64,000 bases of DNA, taken from assembly GCF_027257845.1 (NCBI RefSeq), contig NZ_JAPVOT010000013.1:56719-120718 (forward strand), read 5' to 3'. How positions within the stretch are numbered: position 1 is the first letter of the stretch; every line of letters begins with the position of its first letter. Origin of the DNA: Alteromonas sp. BMJM2. Lineage in GTDB: Bacteria > Pseudomonadota > Gammaproteobacteria > Enterobacterales > Alteromonadaceae. Position numbers and translations under genes: made by a program. This document shows positions 9,137 to 19,817 of this stretch, piece by piece. Under the pieces are notes generated by a model. It ran no database searches. It had not been told where the DNA came from and worked only from the letters and a program-made list of their open reading frames with translations.

Positions 9137-11224
9137 TTAACGGCTTAATTCAGAGAAACTGAATAAGGTTAACGACCTGCTTGCTTGTAAAAAGACCTGC
9201 TGAATACAAATTGAAGGCTGGTCATCAAGTGAGGCATAACGCGTATCTAGCTGCAGTGTCCAGCCGCCACGGCGTTTTGACGTAGGCAAATGGAACCGTA
9301 CGTCATTTTCACTGGCGTTAACGCATAAAAACCAATGCTCGGGCTTAACATTACCGTCACAGTAACCTTTAATCTCAACGCCAAAAGCCTTGTTGTGATG
9401 CGCATTCCAGTCTTCGGAGGCTTTGTCAGAACCATCTGGTTTGAACCAATTAATGGCTTTCACATTTCTCGACAACGTAAACGAATCATCGTGAAGTTTT
9501 AGCTCGCTCAATAAAGTGGATGATTGGCGTAAGCGAATAACAAACTGACAAAACTGCAGGAAGTCTTGTTTACTCTTGTTCATCTCCCAATTCAGCCAGC
9601 TTATGGCATTGTCTTGACAGTACGCGTTATTGTTTCCGTTTTGCGTTCGGCTTAGTTCATCGCCACCGAGTATATGCGGGGTTCCTTGGGAAAAAATAAG
9701 CGTCGCAAATAAGTTGCGTTTTTGGCGTTCACGAACTGCCAAAATGGCACTGTCCTTGGTCTCCCCTTCAACGCCGTAGTTGGCAGACAGGTTGTTCCCA
9801 TGACCATCGCGATTGTCTTCTAAATTATCGAGGTTATGGCGTTCGGCATAGGTCACCATATCGTGCAAGGTAAACCCATCGTGATAGGTAATATTATTGA
9901 CTGACGTAGAGATATGGCGATGCCCTTTATGGAAAATATCTCTAGACCCCATTAGGCGGGTTGCAAAGTCCGGTGTTTGACCATCATCGCCGCGCCAAAA
10001 CGCGCGAACGGTGTCACGGTATTTGTCATTCACCTCTAACCATGGTGATTCAAAGTTACCCACTTGATAGCCTCCAGGACCAATGTCCCACGGCTCAGCA
10101 AGCAATACTTTGTCGCAAAGCACCGGATCTGCACTAATTGCTCTTAGTAGGCCCGACTGACTGTTAAAATGCTGAGGTTCCCGACCAAGAGACACTGCCA
10201 GGTCAAACCTAAATCCATCAATACCAATAACGTTTACCCAATGACGCATAGCATCAAGGATAAGCCCCATCATAAAAGGTTGTGCAGTGTTTATTGTATT
10301 GCCGCAGCCAGAATGATTTGAATAAAATACCTCACCGGCGTCCGTCTGCTCAAGTAAGTAGGCCTCATAAGGGCAAAGGCCTTTATACGACAATATCGGG
10401 CCGCCAAATCCGGCCTCTGCAGTATGGTTAAATACCACATCCACAATGACTTCAATACCGGCCTCATGGTAACTATCCACCATCTCTTTTAGTTCAGCCA
10501 GTGCGTCAGACACACCGTAGCGAGGCTCTGGTGCAAAAAAATTAACAGGGTTATATCCCCAGTAATTTGTAAGCCCTTTGTCTGTAATAAAGGGTTCAGG
10601 CATAAACGAACACAGCGGCATAAACTGCACGGTGGTGACGCCTAGCGCTTTAATATGATTAATGACACTTGGGTGAGCGGCGCCAAGGAACTTGCCTTGG
10701 TGAGCCTTTGGAACATCAGGATGCAACTTCGTTAGCCCTTTAACATGGGCCTCGTAAACAATGCGGTTATGTTTTGCAATTTTCGGACGCGTGATTTCAC
10801 ACTGTGTGTATGCCGCGTCATCAATAACTAAGCATTTTGGTACCATAAACTGTGAATCATCGTCGTACTGACGACGATTCCATTTAATAGGTCGGCTAAT
10901 TTTTTTTGCGTAGGGGTCGATTAGCAGCTTGTCTCGCGTTACTTCATCAAGATCACCCTTTGCTCGTTCAACGCGATAGCCATATAGCTGTCCGGCTGCA
11001 ATGCCATCTACAAAACCGTGCCACACGTCCCCGGTTTTTTCTGGTAACGCTTGCTCGTGAGTAGTTTGCTCTGTATCGCTGTTAAAAAGGCACAATATAA
11101 CAGCGGATGCCCCTGGTGCATACACTGCAAAATTACATCCATCTGCGTCTACAGCGGCTCCTAAAGGAAATGATGTACCACTTTTTATATTGTTTATTTT
11201 ATTCAGCTTCACGTTTTTATTCAC
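9137..11224 (-). CDS. glgX: Glycogen debranching enzyme GlgX
   Basis: GlgX is a GH13 isoamylase-type enzyme that removes the short branches left by glycogen phosphorylase. The 695-residue protein has an N-terminal CBM48-like domain (about 15-110), then the TIM barrel with VDVVFNHT near residue 261, the nucleophile Asp341 in DGFRFDL, the acid/base Glu377 in LLAEPWD and the conserved HDGF motif. It follows glgB on the same strand with 94 bp between, and gnd follows after another 123 bp. The order malQ-glgB-glgX suggests coordinated glycogen turnover. glgP, glgC and glgA are not in this window. Confidence 0.95.
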   Translation of the reverse strand: MNKNVKLNKINNIKSGTSFPLGAAVDADGCNFAVYAPGASAVILCLFNSDTEQTTHEQALPEKTGDVWHGFVDGIAAGQLYGYRVERAKGDLDEVTRDKLLIDPYAKKISRPIKWNRRQYDDDSQFMVPKCLVIDDAAYTQCEITRPKIAKHNRIVYEAHVKGLTKLHPDVPKAHQGKFLGAAHPSVINHIKALGVTTVQFMPLCSFMPEPFITDKGLTNYWGYNPVNFFAPEPRYGVSDALAELKEMVDSYHEAGIEVIVDVVFNHTAEAGFGGPILSYKGLCPYEAYLLEQTDAGEVFYSNHSGCGNTINTAQPFMMGLILDAMRHWVNVIGIDGFRFDLAVSLGREPQHFNSQSGLLRAISADPVLCDKVLLAEPWDIGPGGYQVGNFESPWLEVNDKYRDTVRAFWRGDDGQTPDFATRLMGSRDIFHKGHRHISTSVNNITYHDGFTLHDMVTYAERHNLDNLEDNRDGHGNNLSANYGVEGETKDSAILAVRERQKRNLFATLIFSQGTPHILGGDELSRTQNGNNNAYCQDNAISWLNWEMNKSKQDFLQFCQFVIRLRQSSTLLSELKLHDDSFTLSRNVKAINWFKPDGSDKASEDWNAHHNKAFGVEIKGYCDGNVKPEHWFLCVNASENDVRFHLPTSKRRGGWTLQLDTRYASLDDQPSICIQQVFLQASRSLTLFSFSELSR

Positions 11225-11318
11225 TGCTTATTCACTTTGCGAAATTATACCTAAGGGTGCGTTTTTCTGTGCCTATGGTGTACCGCGCCTAATTACTTTT
11301 CATAGTTATTTTTCATAG

Positions 11319-13529
11319 TTACTTTTCATTAACCACATAAAATATTGTCGCAAGCGGCGGTATCGTAAGTTCTACCGAGTAGTCTCTGTCATTCCACGCC
11401 GTTTTTTGCGGTGTAGCTTTACTTAATACCGTCATACCGCTTCCCCAAAACGTCTCATCGTCGGTGTTAAGCGCAAGCGTCAGCGCATTTTTGGAGTCTA
11501 CTCCTACCCTGAAGTTTTCATGAGGTATTGGTGTAAAGTTTGTTACTACATACACTTTTTGTTTTGAGGACTTTGCGTTTCGAACAAATGAAACGATGCT
11601 TTGCTCTGCATTACTGTGGTCTATCCATGCAAAACCATCGGCGTGATGATCTTGTTCATAAAGCGCAGGGGTTGTTTTGTATAAATGATTAAGTGCTTTG
11701 TAGACAGCTTGCACCCCTGCATGGCGGTCGAAGTTCAAGAGCCCCCAGTCTAGTTCGCTATCGTGATTCCATTCTGAAGACTGCCCTAACTCGTTACCCA
11801 TAAAGTTTAGCTTTTTGCCCGGGTGACCATACATAAACCCAGCGTAGCAGCGTAAATTAGCCGTTTGTTGCCACTCGTCACCCGGCATTTTACGCAACAT
11901 ACTTCCCTTGCCGTGCACAACCTCATCGTGAGAAATTGGCAAAACAAAGCTTTCGTCAAATGCGTAAACCATGCTGAAGGTGATGTCGCCGTGGTGGTAA
12001 TTTCTGTATGCGGGGTCTTTGGCAATGTAGTGCAGTGAATCGTGCATCCATCCCATGTTCCACTTGAAACCAAACCCTAAACCACCGTCAAACACAGGAC
12101 GAGATACTTTAGGGAAAGACGTTGACTCTTCAGCAATCGTCATTGCGTCAGGGAAGTGTTTGTAGACTTCTTCGTTCATCCAGCGCAATAGGCTAATAGC
12201 TTCGTAATTCTCGTTGCCGCCATCCACATTGGGGATCCATTCGCCATCATTGCGGGAGTAATCCAAGTACAGCATTGACGCTACGGCGTCGACGCGCAAA
12301 CCGTCGATGTGGAATTTATCTAACCAGAATAACGCGTTGGCGACTAAAAACTGACGCACCGTGTCTTTGCCAAAATCGTAAATGCATGAATTCCAATCCG
12401 GGTGCCAGCCCTTCTTAGGATCCTCATACTCATACATGCACGTGCCGTCAAAGCGCGCCAATCCGTGTCCGTCTTCAGGAAAGTGAGCTGGAACCCAATC
12501 AATAATAACGCCAACACCTGCTTGGTGGCAGCGATCGACAAAGTATTTGAAATCGTCAGGGTCGCCAAATCGGCTTGTCGGTGCAAACATACCCACGGGC
12601 TGATATCCCCAAGAGCCATCGAATGGAAATTCAGATATGGGCAGTAATTCAACATGGGTGTAGCCCATATCGCTAACGTAATCGATTAAGTTGTCAGCTA
12701 ATTCTTTATAGCTTAAGTAGCGTGCATCGCTCTCGCTATTCGGACGTTTCCATGACCCCAAATGAACTTCGTAAATGCTCATAGGTGTGGTGTATTTATT
12801 CGCTTTTCGTTTTTCCAACCATTCGTCATCATTCCACGTGTAGTTGTCGTGGTTATACACTTTTGATGCGTGGGAAGGGTATTGCTCAGCACTGAACCCT
12901 AGCGGGTCGGCTTTGTGCGGGAGGTCGTAGCCACGAGAGTCTTTAACTTGATACTTGTAGCGCTCGCCTTCGGCCATACCTGGAATAAACAACACCCAGT
13001 AACCCATGGATGTTTTTTCCATAGGATGAACCCGGCCATCCCACTGATTAAAATCGCCGATTACCGATACTGCCGACGCATTCGGTGCGAACACACAATA
13101 TCTGACACCTTCTACCGATGAATTATCTGCCGCATCTACAGTGAGTAACTGAGCGCCTGCTTGCTGATACAAGTTGAACGGTGTGCTGTCGATAAAGTGA
13201 ACGGCGTGATATGCCTGTTCTTTAAACTGATATGGGTCGATATAGTCGTACTGTTGCTGCCCTTGCTGTCCTTTGTTAACAACAACGCGATAAACATGAC
13301 TAGCACAATCTCTTGGAATGACAGCTTCAAATAAACCTGAGGTTGAAATAGGCAGTAGCGAAATGTCTTTCAGTGCAGGGCTATCCCACGTTATCGTTAT
13401 CGATGTTGCTTCTGGACGCCAAACGCGAAGAAGTAACTCACCTTCGCCCTCGATAACACCTAATTGGGAAAACGGTTGTGAACATTTTGCTTGTTTAAAC
13501 TGCTCAACTACCTTCTGCACTAACTGCAT
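11319..13529 (-). CDS. glgB: 1,4-alpha-glucan branching enzyme GlgB
   Basis: GlgB makes the alpha-1,6 branch points of glycogen. The 736-residue length matches the long GlgB form: an extra N-terminal domain, a CBM48 domain (about 125-220, YCVFAPNASAVSVIGDFN), the GH13 catalytic barrel and a C-terminal beta domain. Catalytic motifs are visible: DGLRVDAVASMLYLDY (nucleophile Asp), TIAEEST (acid/base Glu) and SHDEVVHGK. The ribosome site AGGAG lies just before the ATG, and a strong terminator hairpin for malQ ends only about 14 bases upstream of that ATG, an unusually tight arrangement. Confidence 0.96.
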   Translation of the reverse strand: MQLVQKVVEQFKQAKCSQPFSQLGVIEGEGELLLRVWRPEATSITITWDSPALKDISLLPISTSGLFEAVIPRDCASHVYRVVVNKGQQGQQQYDYIDPYQFKEQAYHAVHFIDSTPFNLYQQAGAQLLTVDAADNSSVEGVRYCVFAPNASAVSVIGDFNQWDGRVHPMEKTSMGYWVLFIPGMAEGERYKYQVKDSRGYDLPHKADPLGFSAEQYPSHASKVYNHDNYTWNDDEWLEKRKANKYTTPMSIYEVHLGSWKRPNSESDARYLSYKELADNLIDYVSDMGYTHVELLPISEFPFDGSWGYQPVGMFAPTSRFGDPDDFKYFVDRCHQAGVGVIIDWVPAHFPEDGHGLARFDGTCMYEYEDPKKGWHPDWNSCIYDFGKDTVRQFLVANALFWLDKFHIDGLRVDAVASMLYLDYSRNDGEWIPNVDGGNENYEAISLLRWMNEEVYKHFPDAMTIAEESTSFPKVSRPVFDGGLGFGFKWNMGWMHDSLHYIAKDPAYRNYHHGDITFSMVYAFDESFVLPISHDEVVHGKGSMLRKMPGDEWQQTANLRCYAGFMYGHPGKKLNFMGNELGQSSEWNHDSELDWGLLNFDRHAGVQAVYKALNHLYKTTPALYEQDHHADGFAWIDHSNAEQSIVSFVRNAKSSKQKVYVVTNFTPIPHENFRVGVDSKNALTLALNTDDETFWGSGMTVLSKATPQKTAWNDRDYSVELTIPPLATIFYVVNEK

Positions 13530-13543
13530 TTGTTACTCCTATT

Positions 13544-13563
13544 AAAAACCCGCGTTACGCGGG
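13544..13563 (-). terminator. Intrinsic terminator between malQ and glgB
   Basis: Minus strand: CCCGCG, TAA loop, CGCGGG, followed by TTTTT. It lies between the malQ stop (13624) and the glgB start (13529), so the T run leads straight into the glgB ribosome site. It could partially terminate readthrough from malQ and so tune glgB. Confidence 0.85.
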
Positions 13564-13623
13564 CCTAACTAAGTCATAGTGAGAGGCAACATAGAGCACC
13601 TCTCAGTAAATTGCTCTGCAAGG

Positions 13624-15822
13624 TTAACGATTACTCGCTTGTTTTCTTGCAGCAGTAAGTTTAGACGCTAACTCATTTATATCATGACTTTCAAAGATTG
13701 ACTCAATATTCTGTGTCAACTTTCGACGCCAATTTGGGTATTCATTAAACGTACCTGGAATATTCACTGGCTTATCCATTTCCAGCCAGTCTTCTAACTG
13801 CAAGCTCAGCAGCGCACTGGAACCGCCAGCCATGTGAATCTGCATACCGTTGTTAAGCTCTCGATTCATCCCGGTAACATTGACGTCGTGTCCCACATGT
13901 TCTGGGATAGAGTGATGCCCGTGCAGTGTATTAAGGATCTCCTGCTTGTTTTCATGCCTATCAGCATACAGGGTTTGCAATATATCATCCGTTGGATACA
14001 GCCCAATCTCTTTACCCAACTCTAAATCTAAACAATGCCAGAAGCCAATAAGCGTTGGCATATCGTGGGTTGTTAATGTACTCATCGACTGTTCAGGGTA
14101 GTGACTTGGTGAATAAAAACCACCGTCCTCGGCCTGTTCGAAGAAAAACACACGGTATGAATAAACGCCATTTTGAGCAAGCTTACTACGAATTTCCTCT
14201 GGTACTGTTCCGAGGTCTTCGCCAATCACTAAGCTTTCATTTCGGTGACTTTCTAACGCTAAAATCCCAAGTAAATCATCTACAGGATAGTAAACGTACC
14301 CTCCCTCTTTGGCACTATCACCTTTACACACCCACCACAGGCGAAGGAGTGCCATCACGTGGTCAATACGCAATGAGCCAGAAGACGCCATGTTCGACGC
14401 AAACAAATCAATAATAGGCTGATACTGCTGCTCGTAGAGCTTTTGAGGGTCCATGGGTGGCAAACCCCAGTTTTGACCTAAGGGACCAAGGATATCTGGC
14501 GGTGCCCCCACACTTGCATCGGTACAGTATAAATCTTTGTTACCCCAAATTTCAGCGCTGCCTTCACTCACGCCAACCGCTAGGTCGCGATAAAGACCAA
14601 TGGTCATGTTGGCATCTGTTGCTCTGCTGCTTGCCATGTCGAGCTGCTGCGCAGCAATCCACTGCAAGAACAGATAAAACTTAACGTCGTGAGCGTTATC
14701 TTTCTTAAACTTAGCAACCGCAGAGTTGTGATAATCTTGGTAGGCTTTAGGGAATACAGGCCATCCCCAGCTTTCCTTGCCATCGGCTTTTAACTTAGAC
14801 TGCAATGCGTCGTACACCGCGAGCATATCAAGGCTCTCACCACCGGCTTCAACAAAGGCATTAAACGCTTTGTTTTGCGGCGTTTTGCCACGTAGAAACT
14901 GCTTATCGTAGATATCAAACAAGGCATATAGGGCGGAAAGCTTCAGCTTGGCTACTGCTTCGTAATCTACGTGTTCAGCGTCTCGGGCATGTTTCAATGT
15001 GTCGACAAAGTCATCTGCATTGACCACATCTTGAACGGATTTATCATCAAAGCCGTCAACAGCAGTGACATCAATATATAGATAGTTCAACCAACGACGT
15101 GAGCTTGGGCCGTAAGGTGAGCAGGCATTTGGGTTGGCTGGATATAGTGCATGTATTGGATTAAGACCGATAAAGTCAGCCCCCACACCGGCAGCATTGT
15201 CAATCAGTTTTGCTAGGTCAGAAAAATCACCAATACCCCAGTTATTTTCACTGCGCACACAATAAAGCTGGACGCTTAGGCCCCAGATTTTTTTCCCTTC
15301 CTTAATTTCTTTTGGGCTATAGCACGCTTCTGGCGCAACGATAAATCTTGAGGTGCCAAGTTGGTCGTCGTCGGCTTTAAGTACTATATTGTGATAGCCC
15401 AGAGGAAAGTCCAAAGGCAATTCTACTGCGTACTCATGAAACTCTACGTCATCGATATGGGCCATTGACGTCATTTCTTGGTCCACAGGCGTAAACGGGT
15501 GTTGTTTTTGACTACCATCTTCCAAGGTAATCTCAAACACATGCTCGTCATTAACAAGTTCGATAGGTAGGCGCACAGGTAAATAAACTGCCTCAGTAGC
15601 TCTGACTACCTGGACGGGATTAAGCGGCGACAACCAAACGGAGGAAATATCATGTGCTATCTGAGACTGAATTTTTTCATTACTTGAAGTGTCGTAGCCA
15701 AGCGCGTTCAATAACTTCGCTTTGCTAGATTCTGCTATGGTAGTTGGGTTGCCCCGTGCGTCGACGTAGTGGGTTTCGATTCCACGCATTTCAACCAGTT
15801 GTTGCAGAAGTTGTTGTGTCAT
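13624..15822 (-). CDS. malQ: 4-alpha-glucanotransferase (amylomaltase)
   Basis: MalQ (GH77) transfers maltosyl or dextrinyl units between alpha-1,4-glucans and releases glucose. The 732-residue protein has the long gammaproteobacterial form with about 140 residues of N-terminal beta-rich domain. GH77 signatures include WGIGDF near residue 195, SLRIDHVMAL (nucleophile Asp), GEDLGTVPEEI (acid/base Glu) and TTHDMPTL. It is the first gene of the minus-strand glycogen series and is transcribed divergently from gapA across 239 bp. Released glucose would feed glk, which is encoded about 4 kb away. Confidence 0.95.
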   Translation of the reverse strand: MTQQLLQQLVEMRGIETHYVDARGNPTTIAESSKAKLLNALGYDTSSNEKIQSQIAHDISSVWLSPLNPVQVVRATEAVYLPVRLPIELVNDEHVFEITLEDGSQKQHPFTPVDQEMTSMAHIDDVEFHEYAVELPLDFPLGYHNIVLKADDDQLGTSRFIVAPEACYSPKEIKEGKKIWGLSVQLYCVRSENNWGIGDFSDLAKLIDNAAGVGADFIGLNPIHALYPANPNACSPYGPSSRRWLNYLYIDVTAVDGFDDKSVQDVVNADDFVDTLKHARDAEHVDYEAVAKLKLSALYALFDIYDKQFLRGKTPQNKAFNAFVEAGGESLDMLAVYDALQSKLKADGKESWGWPVFPKAYQDYHNSAVAKFKKDNAHDVKFYLFLQWIAAQQLDMASSRATDANMTIGLYRDLAVGVSEGSAEIWGNKDLYCTDASVGAPPDILGPLGQNWGLPPMDPQKLYEQQYQPIIDLFASNMASSGSLRIDHVMALLRLWWVCKGDSAKEGGYVYYPVDDLLGILALESHRNESLVIGEDLGTVPEEIRSKLAQNGVYSYRVFFFEQAEDGGFYSPSHYPEQSMSTLTTHDMPTLIGFWHCLDLELGKEIGLYPTDDILQTLYADRHENKQEILNTLHGHHSIPEHVGHDVNVTGMNRELNNGMQIHMAGGSSALLSLQLEDWLEMDKPVNIPGTFNEYPNWRRKLTQNIESIFESHDINELASKLTAARKQASNR

Positions 15823-15957
15823 TATGGGTCATTCCTGTAATTCGGCAAAAGACGCTGGCATGAGAAAACTCGCAGAAAGCGTCTACAAACAATTTTTTAA
15901 CATTATTCTAGAAATGGCGCTTCGGCGAAACTGAATACGTTTGCATAAGCATTTATT

Positions 15958-17057
<1,100 letters not shown>

Positions 17058-17117
17058 CGTAGCAATAACAAATTTTGCGGCGTTAACGCTTTATTTGTTT
17101 AACAGTTAGGGTACTCT

Positions 17118-17149
17118 AAAGGCGTAGATGTCATATCTGCGCCTTTTTT
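17118..17149 (+). terminator. Intrinsic terminator after gapA
   Basis: A 12-bp stem, AAAGGCGTAGAT against ATCTGCGCCTTT with one G-U pair, and a T run of six. It separates gapA from yeaD. Confidence 0.9.
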
Positions 17150-17245
17150 GTTTCTGTGACAGTGGTAATGTTTCGTCACTTTTAGCTTAAGCTCTGTCGT
17201 TTAAGTTTTACGTTTTCATTTTCTTTATTTTTTAGCGGAGCATCT

Positions 17246-18097
17246 ATGACGCCGGTACCGTCAATTTCTATCAGTGAGTCTAACGGACTTTCATTTCTCA
17301 ACGTTAACAATCAGTTTGCGTCGGCAAAAATCAGTTTGTTCGGTGGGCACGTTTTATCCTTTGTGCCAGCTTTAGACGGTAAAGACAGGCTCTGGGTTAG
17401 CCCTCATGCTTATTTAAACGGCGAACGCCCTATCAGAGGGGGTATCCCTATCTGTTGGCCGTGGTTTGCTAACGACCACGGCAAAGAGGCTGGTGAGTTA
17501 CCGTCTCATGGTTTTTTACGAACTCAAGTATGGCAACTCGCAGAGTCGTCAGAAGACGAAAGTGGAACAACGCTAGCCTTGACCCCTTCATTTACCCGTG
17601 CAGAAGGCTTTGAACACGACTGTAACGTTGTACTTCGAATACACGTAGGCGCGAGTCTACGTGTGGCCATAGAAACTGAGAACACCGGTGTGGCTCCTTT
17701 CTCGTTTAACACAGCATTACACACCTACTTTCACGTAGACCACATTAAACATACTGAGCTTGTTGGAATAACGGGTGAGTACAAAGATAAGCTTGATGAC
17801 TGGGCGGTAAAATCCACACCTGTGCCCTACACTATCGATGCCGAAACAGACCGCATTCACTTGTCCGCGGTAAAACAAGCAACCATTTCAGTTGATAGCA
17901 CTGAATTTACTGATGTCATCTCAGAAGGTAACGACTCACTCGTGGTTTGGAACCCGTGGCAAGGTGCAGCGTCTATTTCTGATATGGACCCGTTTGGCTA
18001 CAAGCATATGCTGTGCGTAGAATCGTCGGTAACAAAAGGGCTTAAGCTTGAGCCGGGAGAAAAGTTTGAACTGGCTCAAATAATCGTGCCGAAATAA
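17246..18097 (+). CDS. yeaD: D-hexose-6-phosphate mutarotase (YeaD type)
   Basis: This 283-residue protein of the aldose-1-epimerase superfamily interconverts the anomers of glucose-6-phosphate. Visible family features are RGGIPICWPWF near residue 65, which carries the phosphate-binding Arg region, the HGFLR segment near residue 89, and the TYFHVDH histidine pair near residue 165. The ribosome site GGAG lies 6 bases before the ATG. It is downstream of gapA as in E. coli and supplies beta-G6P for Zwf, whose gene is 5 kb away. A terminator follows. Confidence 0.9.
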   Translation: MTPVPSISISESNGLSFLNVNNQFASAKISLFGGHVLSFVPALDGKDRLWVSPHAYLNGERPIRGGIPICWPWFANDHGKEAGELPSHGFLRTQVWQLAESSEDESGTTLALTPSFTRAEGFEHDCNVVLRIHVGASLRVAIETENTGVAPFSFNTALHTYFHVDHIKHTELVGITGEYKDKLDDWAVKSTPVPYTIDAETDRIHLSAVKQATISVDSTEFTDVISEGNDSLVVWNPWQGAASISDMDPFGYKHMLCVESSVTKGLKLEPGEKFELAQIIVPK

Positions 18098-18149
18098 GTC
18101 TCAAGTGTGGTGTGGGTAAAACGTCAGACAAATACGCATTGAGTAAAAC

Positions 18150-18177
18150 AAAAAACCTGCCAATTGGCAGGTTTTTT
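18150..18177. terminator. Bidirectional terminator between yeaD and eda
   Basis: A perfect 12-bp stem, AAAAAACCTGCC / GGCAGGTTTTTT, with a 4-base loop, between the convergent yeaD and eda genes. It can end both transcripts. Confidence 0.92.
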
Positions 18178-18215
18178 AATGCTGATACCTTTAACTTAGG
18201 CTTAGGCCAGTATAA

Positions 18216-18860
18216 TTACTGCTTTGCACCGGCAACCGCTTCTTTCGCTAACTGCGTAATCCGGTCCCAATCACCTGACTCAATCGCGTCATCGGGCGCT
18301 AACCACGAACCACCCACACATTTCACGTTATTCAGTGATAGGTAATCGTTGTAGTTATTAGGGCCAATGCCGCCAGTCGGACAAAATGTCACGTCTGGAA
18401 ACGGGCCGCTGATTGATTTAATGGCTTTCACGCCGCCAGATGCTTCAGCAGGGAAAAATTTCATATGCGTGTAACCCGCATCTTTACCCTTCATCAAATC
18501 TGATGTTGATGAAATACCTGGAATCAGCGGTATTTCTGAGTCCATACCCGCTTTCAATAAGTCTGCCGTCATACCTGGGCTGATAGCGAATTTAGCACCC
18601 GCATCAACAACCGCTTTTAGCTGCTGTGCATTGGTTACTGTACCTGCGCCAATCAGAGAATCAGGGACTTCTTGTGCAATACGCTTAATAACGTCAATGG
18701 CAGAAGGTGTGCGAAGGGTAACTTCTAGCACTTTTATTCCACCCGCCATCAGCGCTTTTGCCAAAGGAACGGCTTTTTCTACGTCGTTGATAACCAATAC
18801 AGGAACCACAGGTCCGGCCGCAAAAATTTCCTCTGGAGAGTACTTCCATTTAGTCGTCAT
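18216..18860 (-). CDS. eda: KDPG/KHG aldolase
   Basis: Eda cleaves 2-keto-3-deoxy-6-phosphogluconate to pyruvate and glyceraldehyde-3-phosphate, the last ED step. The 214-residue class I aldolase has the Schiff-base Lys134 in HMKFFPAE, the catalytic Glu46 in VLEVTLR and the GAGTV and SPG motifs. It is the last gene of the zwf-pgl-edd-glk-eda operon, starting 3 bp after the glk stop. A bidirectional terminator lies just downstream. Expression should be under HexR through the operator in front of zwf. Confidence 0.97.
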   Translation of the reverse strand: MTTKWKYSPEEIFAAGPVVPVLVINDVEKAVPLAKALMAGGIKVLEVTLRTPSAIDVIKRIAQEVPDSLIGAGTVTNAQQLKAVVDAGAKFAISPGMTADLLKAGMDSEIPLIPGISSTSDLMKGKDAGYTHMKFFPAEASGGVKAIKSISGPFPDVTFCPTGGIGPNNYNDYLSLNNVKCVGGSWLAPDDAIESGDWDRITQLAKEAVAGAKQ

Positions 18861-18863
18861 AAT

Positions 18864-19817
18864 TTAACTCGCTGTGTTTTGATTCAGATAAGCAGCTGCG
18901 CCTAAAAGGCCATGATCAGGCTCTGCTATCAAATAGGTAGGAATATCTTTTACATAGTGCTTCATTTGACCTTTAGCTTCGAATCTCGCCCTGAAGTCAC
19001 TATTGTGTATAAAATCTGGAAAGCGGTTAGCAATACCGCCGCCAATGAAGATACCTCCAGTGGTTGCCATATTCAGTGCCAAGTTACCGGCAAAACTTCC
19101 CATTATTCGGCAAAACTGAGTAAGGGCAGCTGCAGATATCTCGCAGGTTCCAGCAAGGGCTGCGTCAGTAATTTGCGCTGGCTCTTGAAAAGCAACCGGC
19201 TTGTCAGCATGTTTAGCAAGTGCCGTGTAAATGTTCAAAATTCCGCGACCCGACATCACTTCTTCAGCGGATGCTCTTCCAAAAGAAGACTGCAAATGAC
19301 GCCAAACAACAATGTCAGTTTCATCAACCGGAGCGAAGTCTATATGACCACCCTCTCCGTCTAATGTCTGCCAGCCTGAATCCGTCATGGTGATATGCTC
19401 AACACCAAGGCCTGTGCCTGGGCCGAAAACTGCAATGTTGCCGTTTTCAGTGGCAGTACCCTCACCAATTTGTATAACTTGGTCGCTACTTAGCACAGGA
19501 AGTGAGTGAGCTACTGCAGTGAAATCGTTTATCACAAATAGTGCATCTAGCTTGAGCTGTGAACGCAACGCATTTTGTGAAAACGCCCAACTGTGGTTGG
19601 TCATTTCTACCTGATCGCCAAGCACGGGGCACGCAATAGCAATGCAGCCTTCGCTAAAGGAAACATGAGGCATATCTGAAAAATACTGTGCAATGGCTAG
19701 ATCGATACTGGCAAATTCTTCGCACATATATTTTTTGATGTCGGCTACGCCAGACTCGGTAACCCGAGCCAGACGAATATTGGTTCCGCCAACGTCAGCC
19801 ACAAATCTCTGGCTCAT
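18864..19817 (-). CDS. glk: Glucokinase
   Basis: Glk phosphorylates glucose with ATP. The start is set at the ATG at 19817 (317 residues, [19 protein letters not shown]), which overlaps the edd stop codon by one base (TAATG), a sign of translational coupling; a longer frame would intrude 11 codons into edd. The phosphate-binding DVGGTN motif, the catalytic FVINDFTA segment, the GPGTGLG motif and the histidine pair in GEGGHIDFAP fit the bacterial glucokinase family. It is the fourth gene in the ED operon. Confidence 0.96.
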   Translation of the reverse strand: MSQRFVADVGGTNIRLARVTESGVADIKKYMCEEFASIDLAIAQYFSDMPHVSFSEGCIAIACPVLGDQVEMTNHSWAFSQNALRSQLKLDALFVINDFTAVAHSLPVLSSDQVIQIGEGTATENGNIAVFGPGTGLGVEHITMTDSGWQTLDGEGGHIDFAPVDETDIVVWRHLQSSFGRASAEEVMSGRGILNIYTALAKHADKPVAFQEPAQITDAALAGTCEISAAALTQFCRIMGSFAGNLALNMATTGGIFIGGGIANRFPDFIHNSDFRARFEAKGQMKHYVKDIPTYLIAEPDHGLLGAAAYLNQNTAS

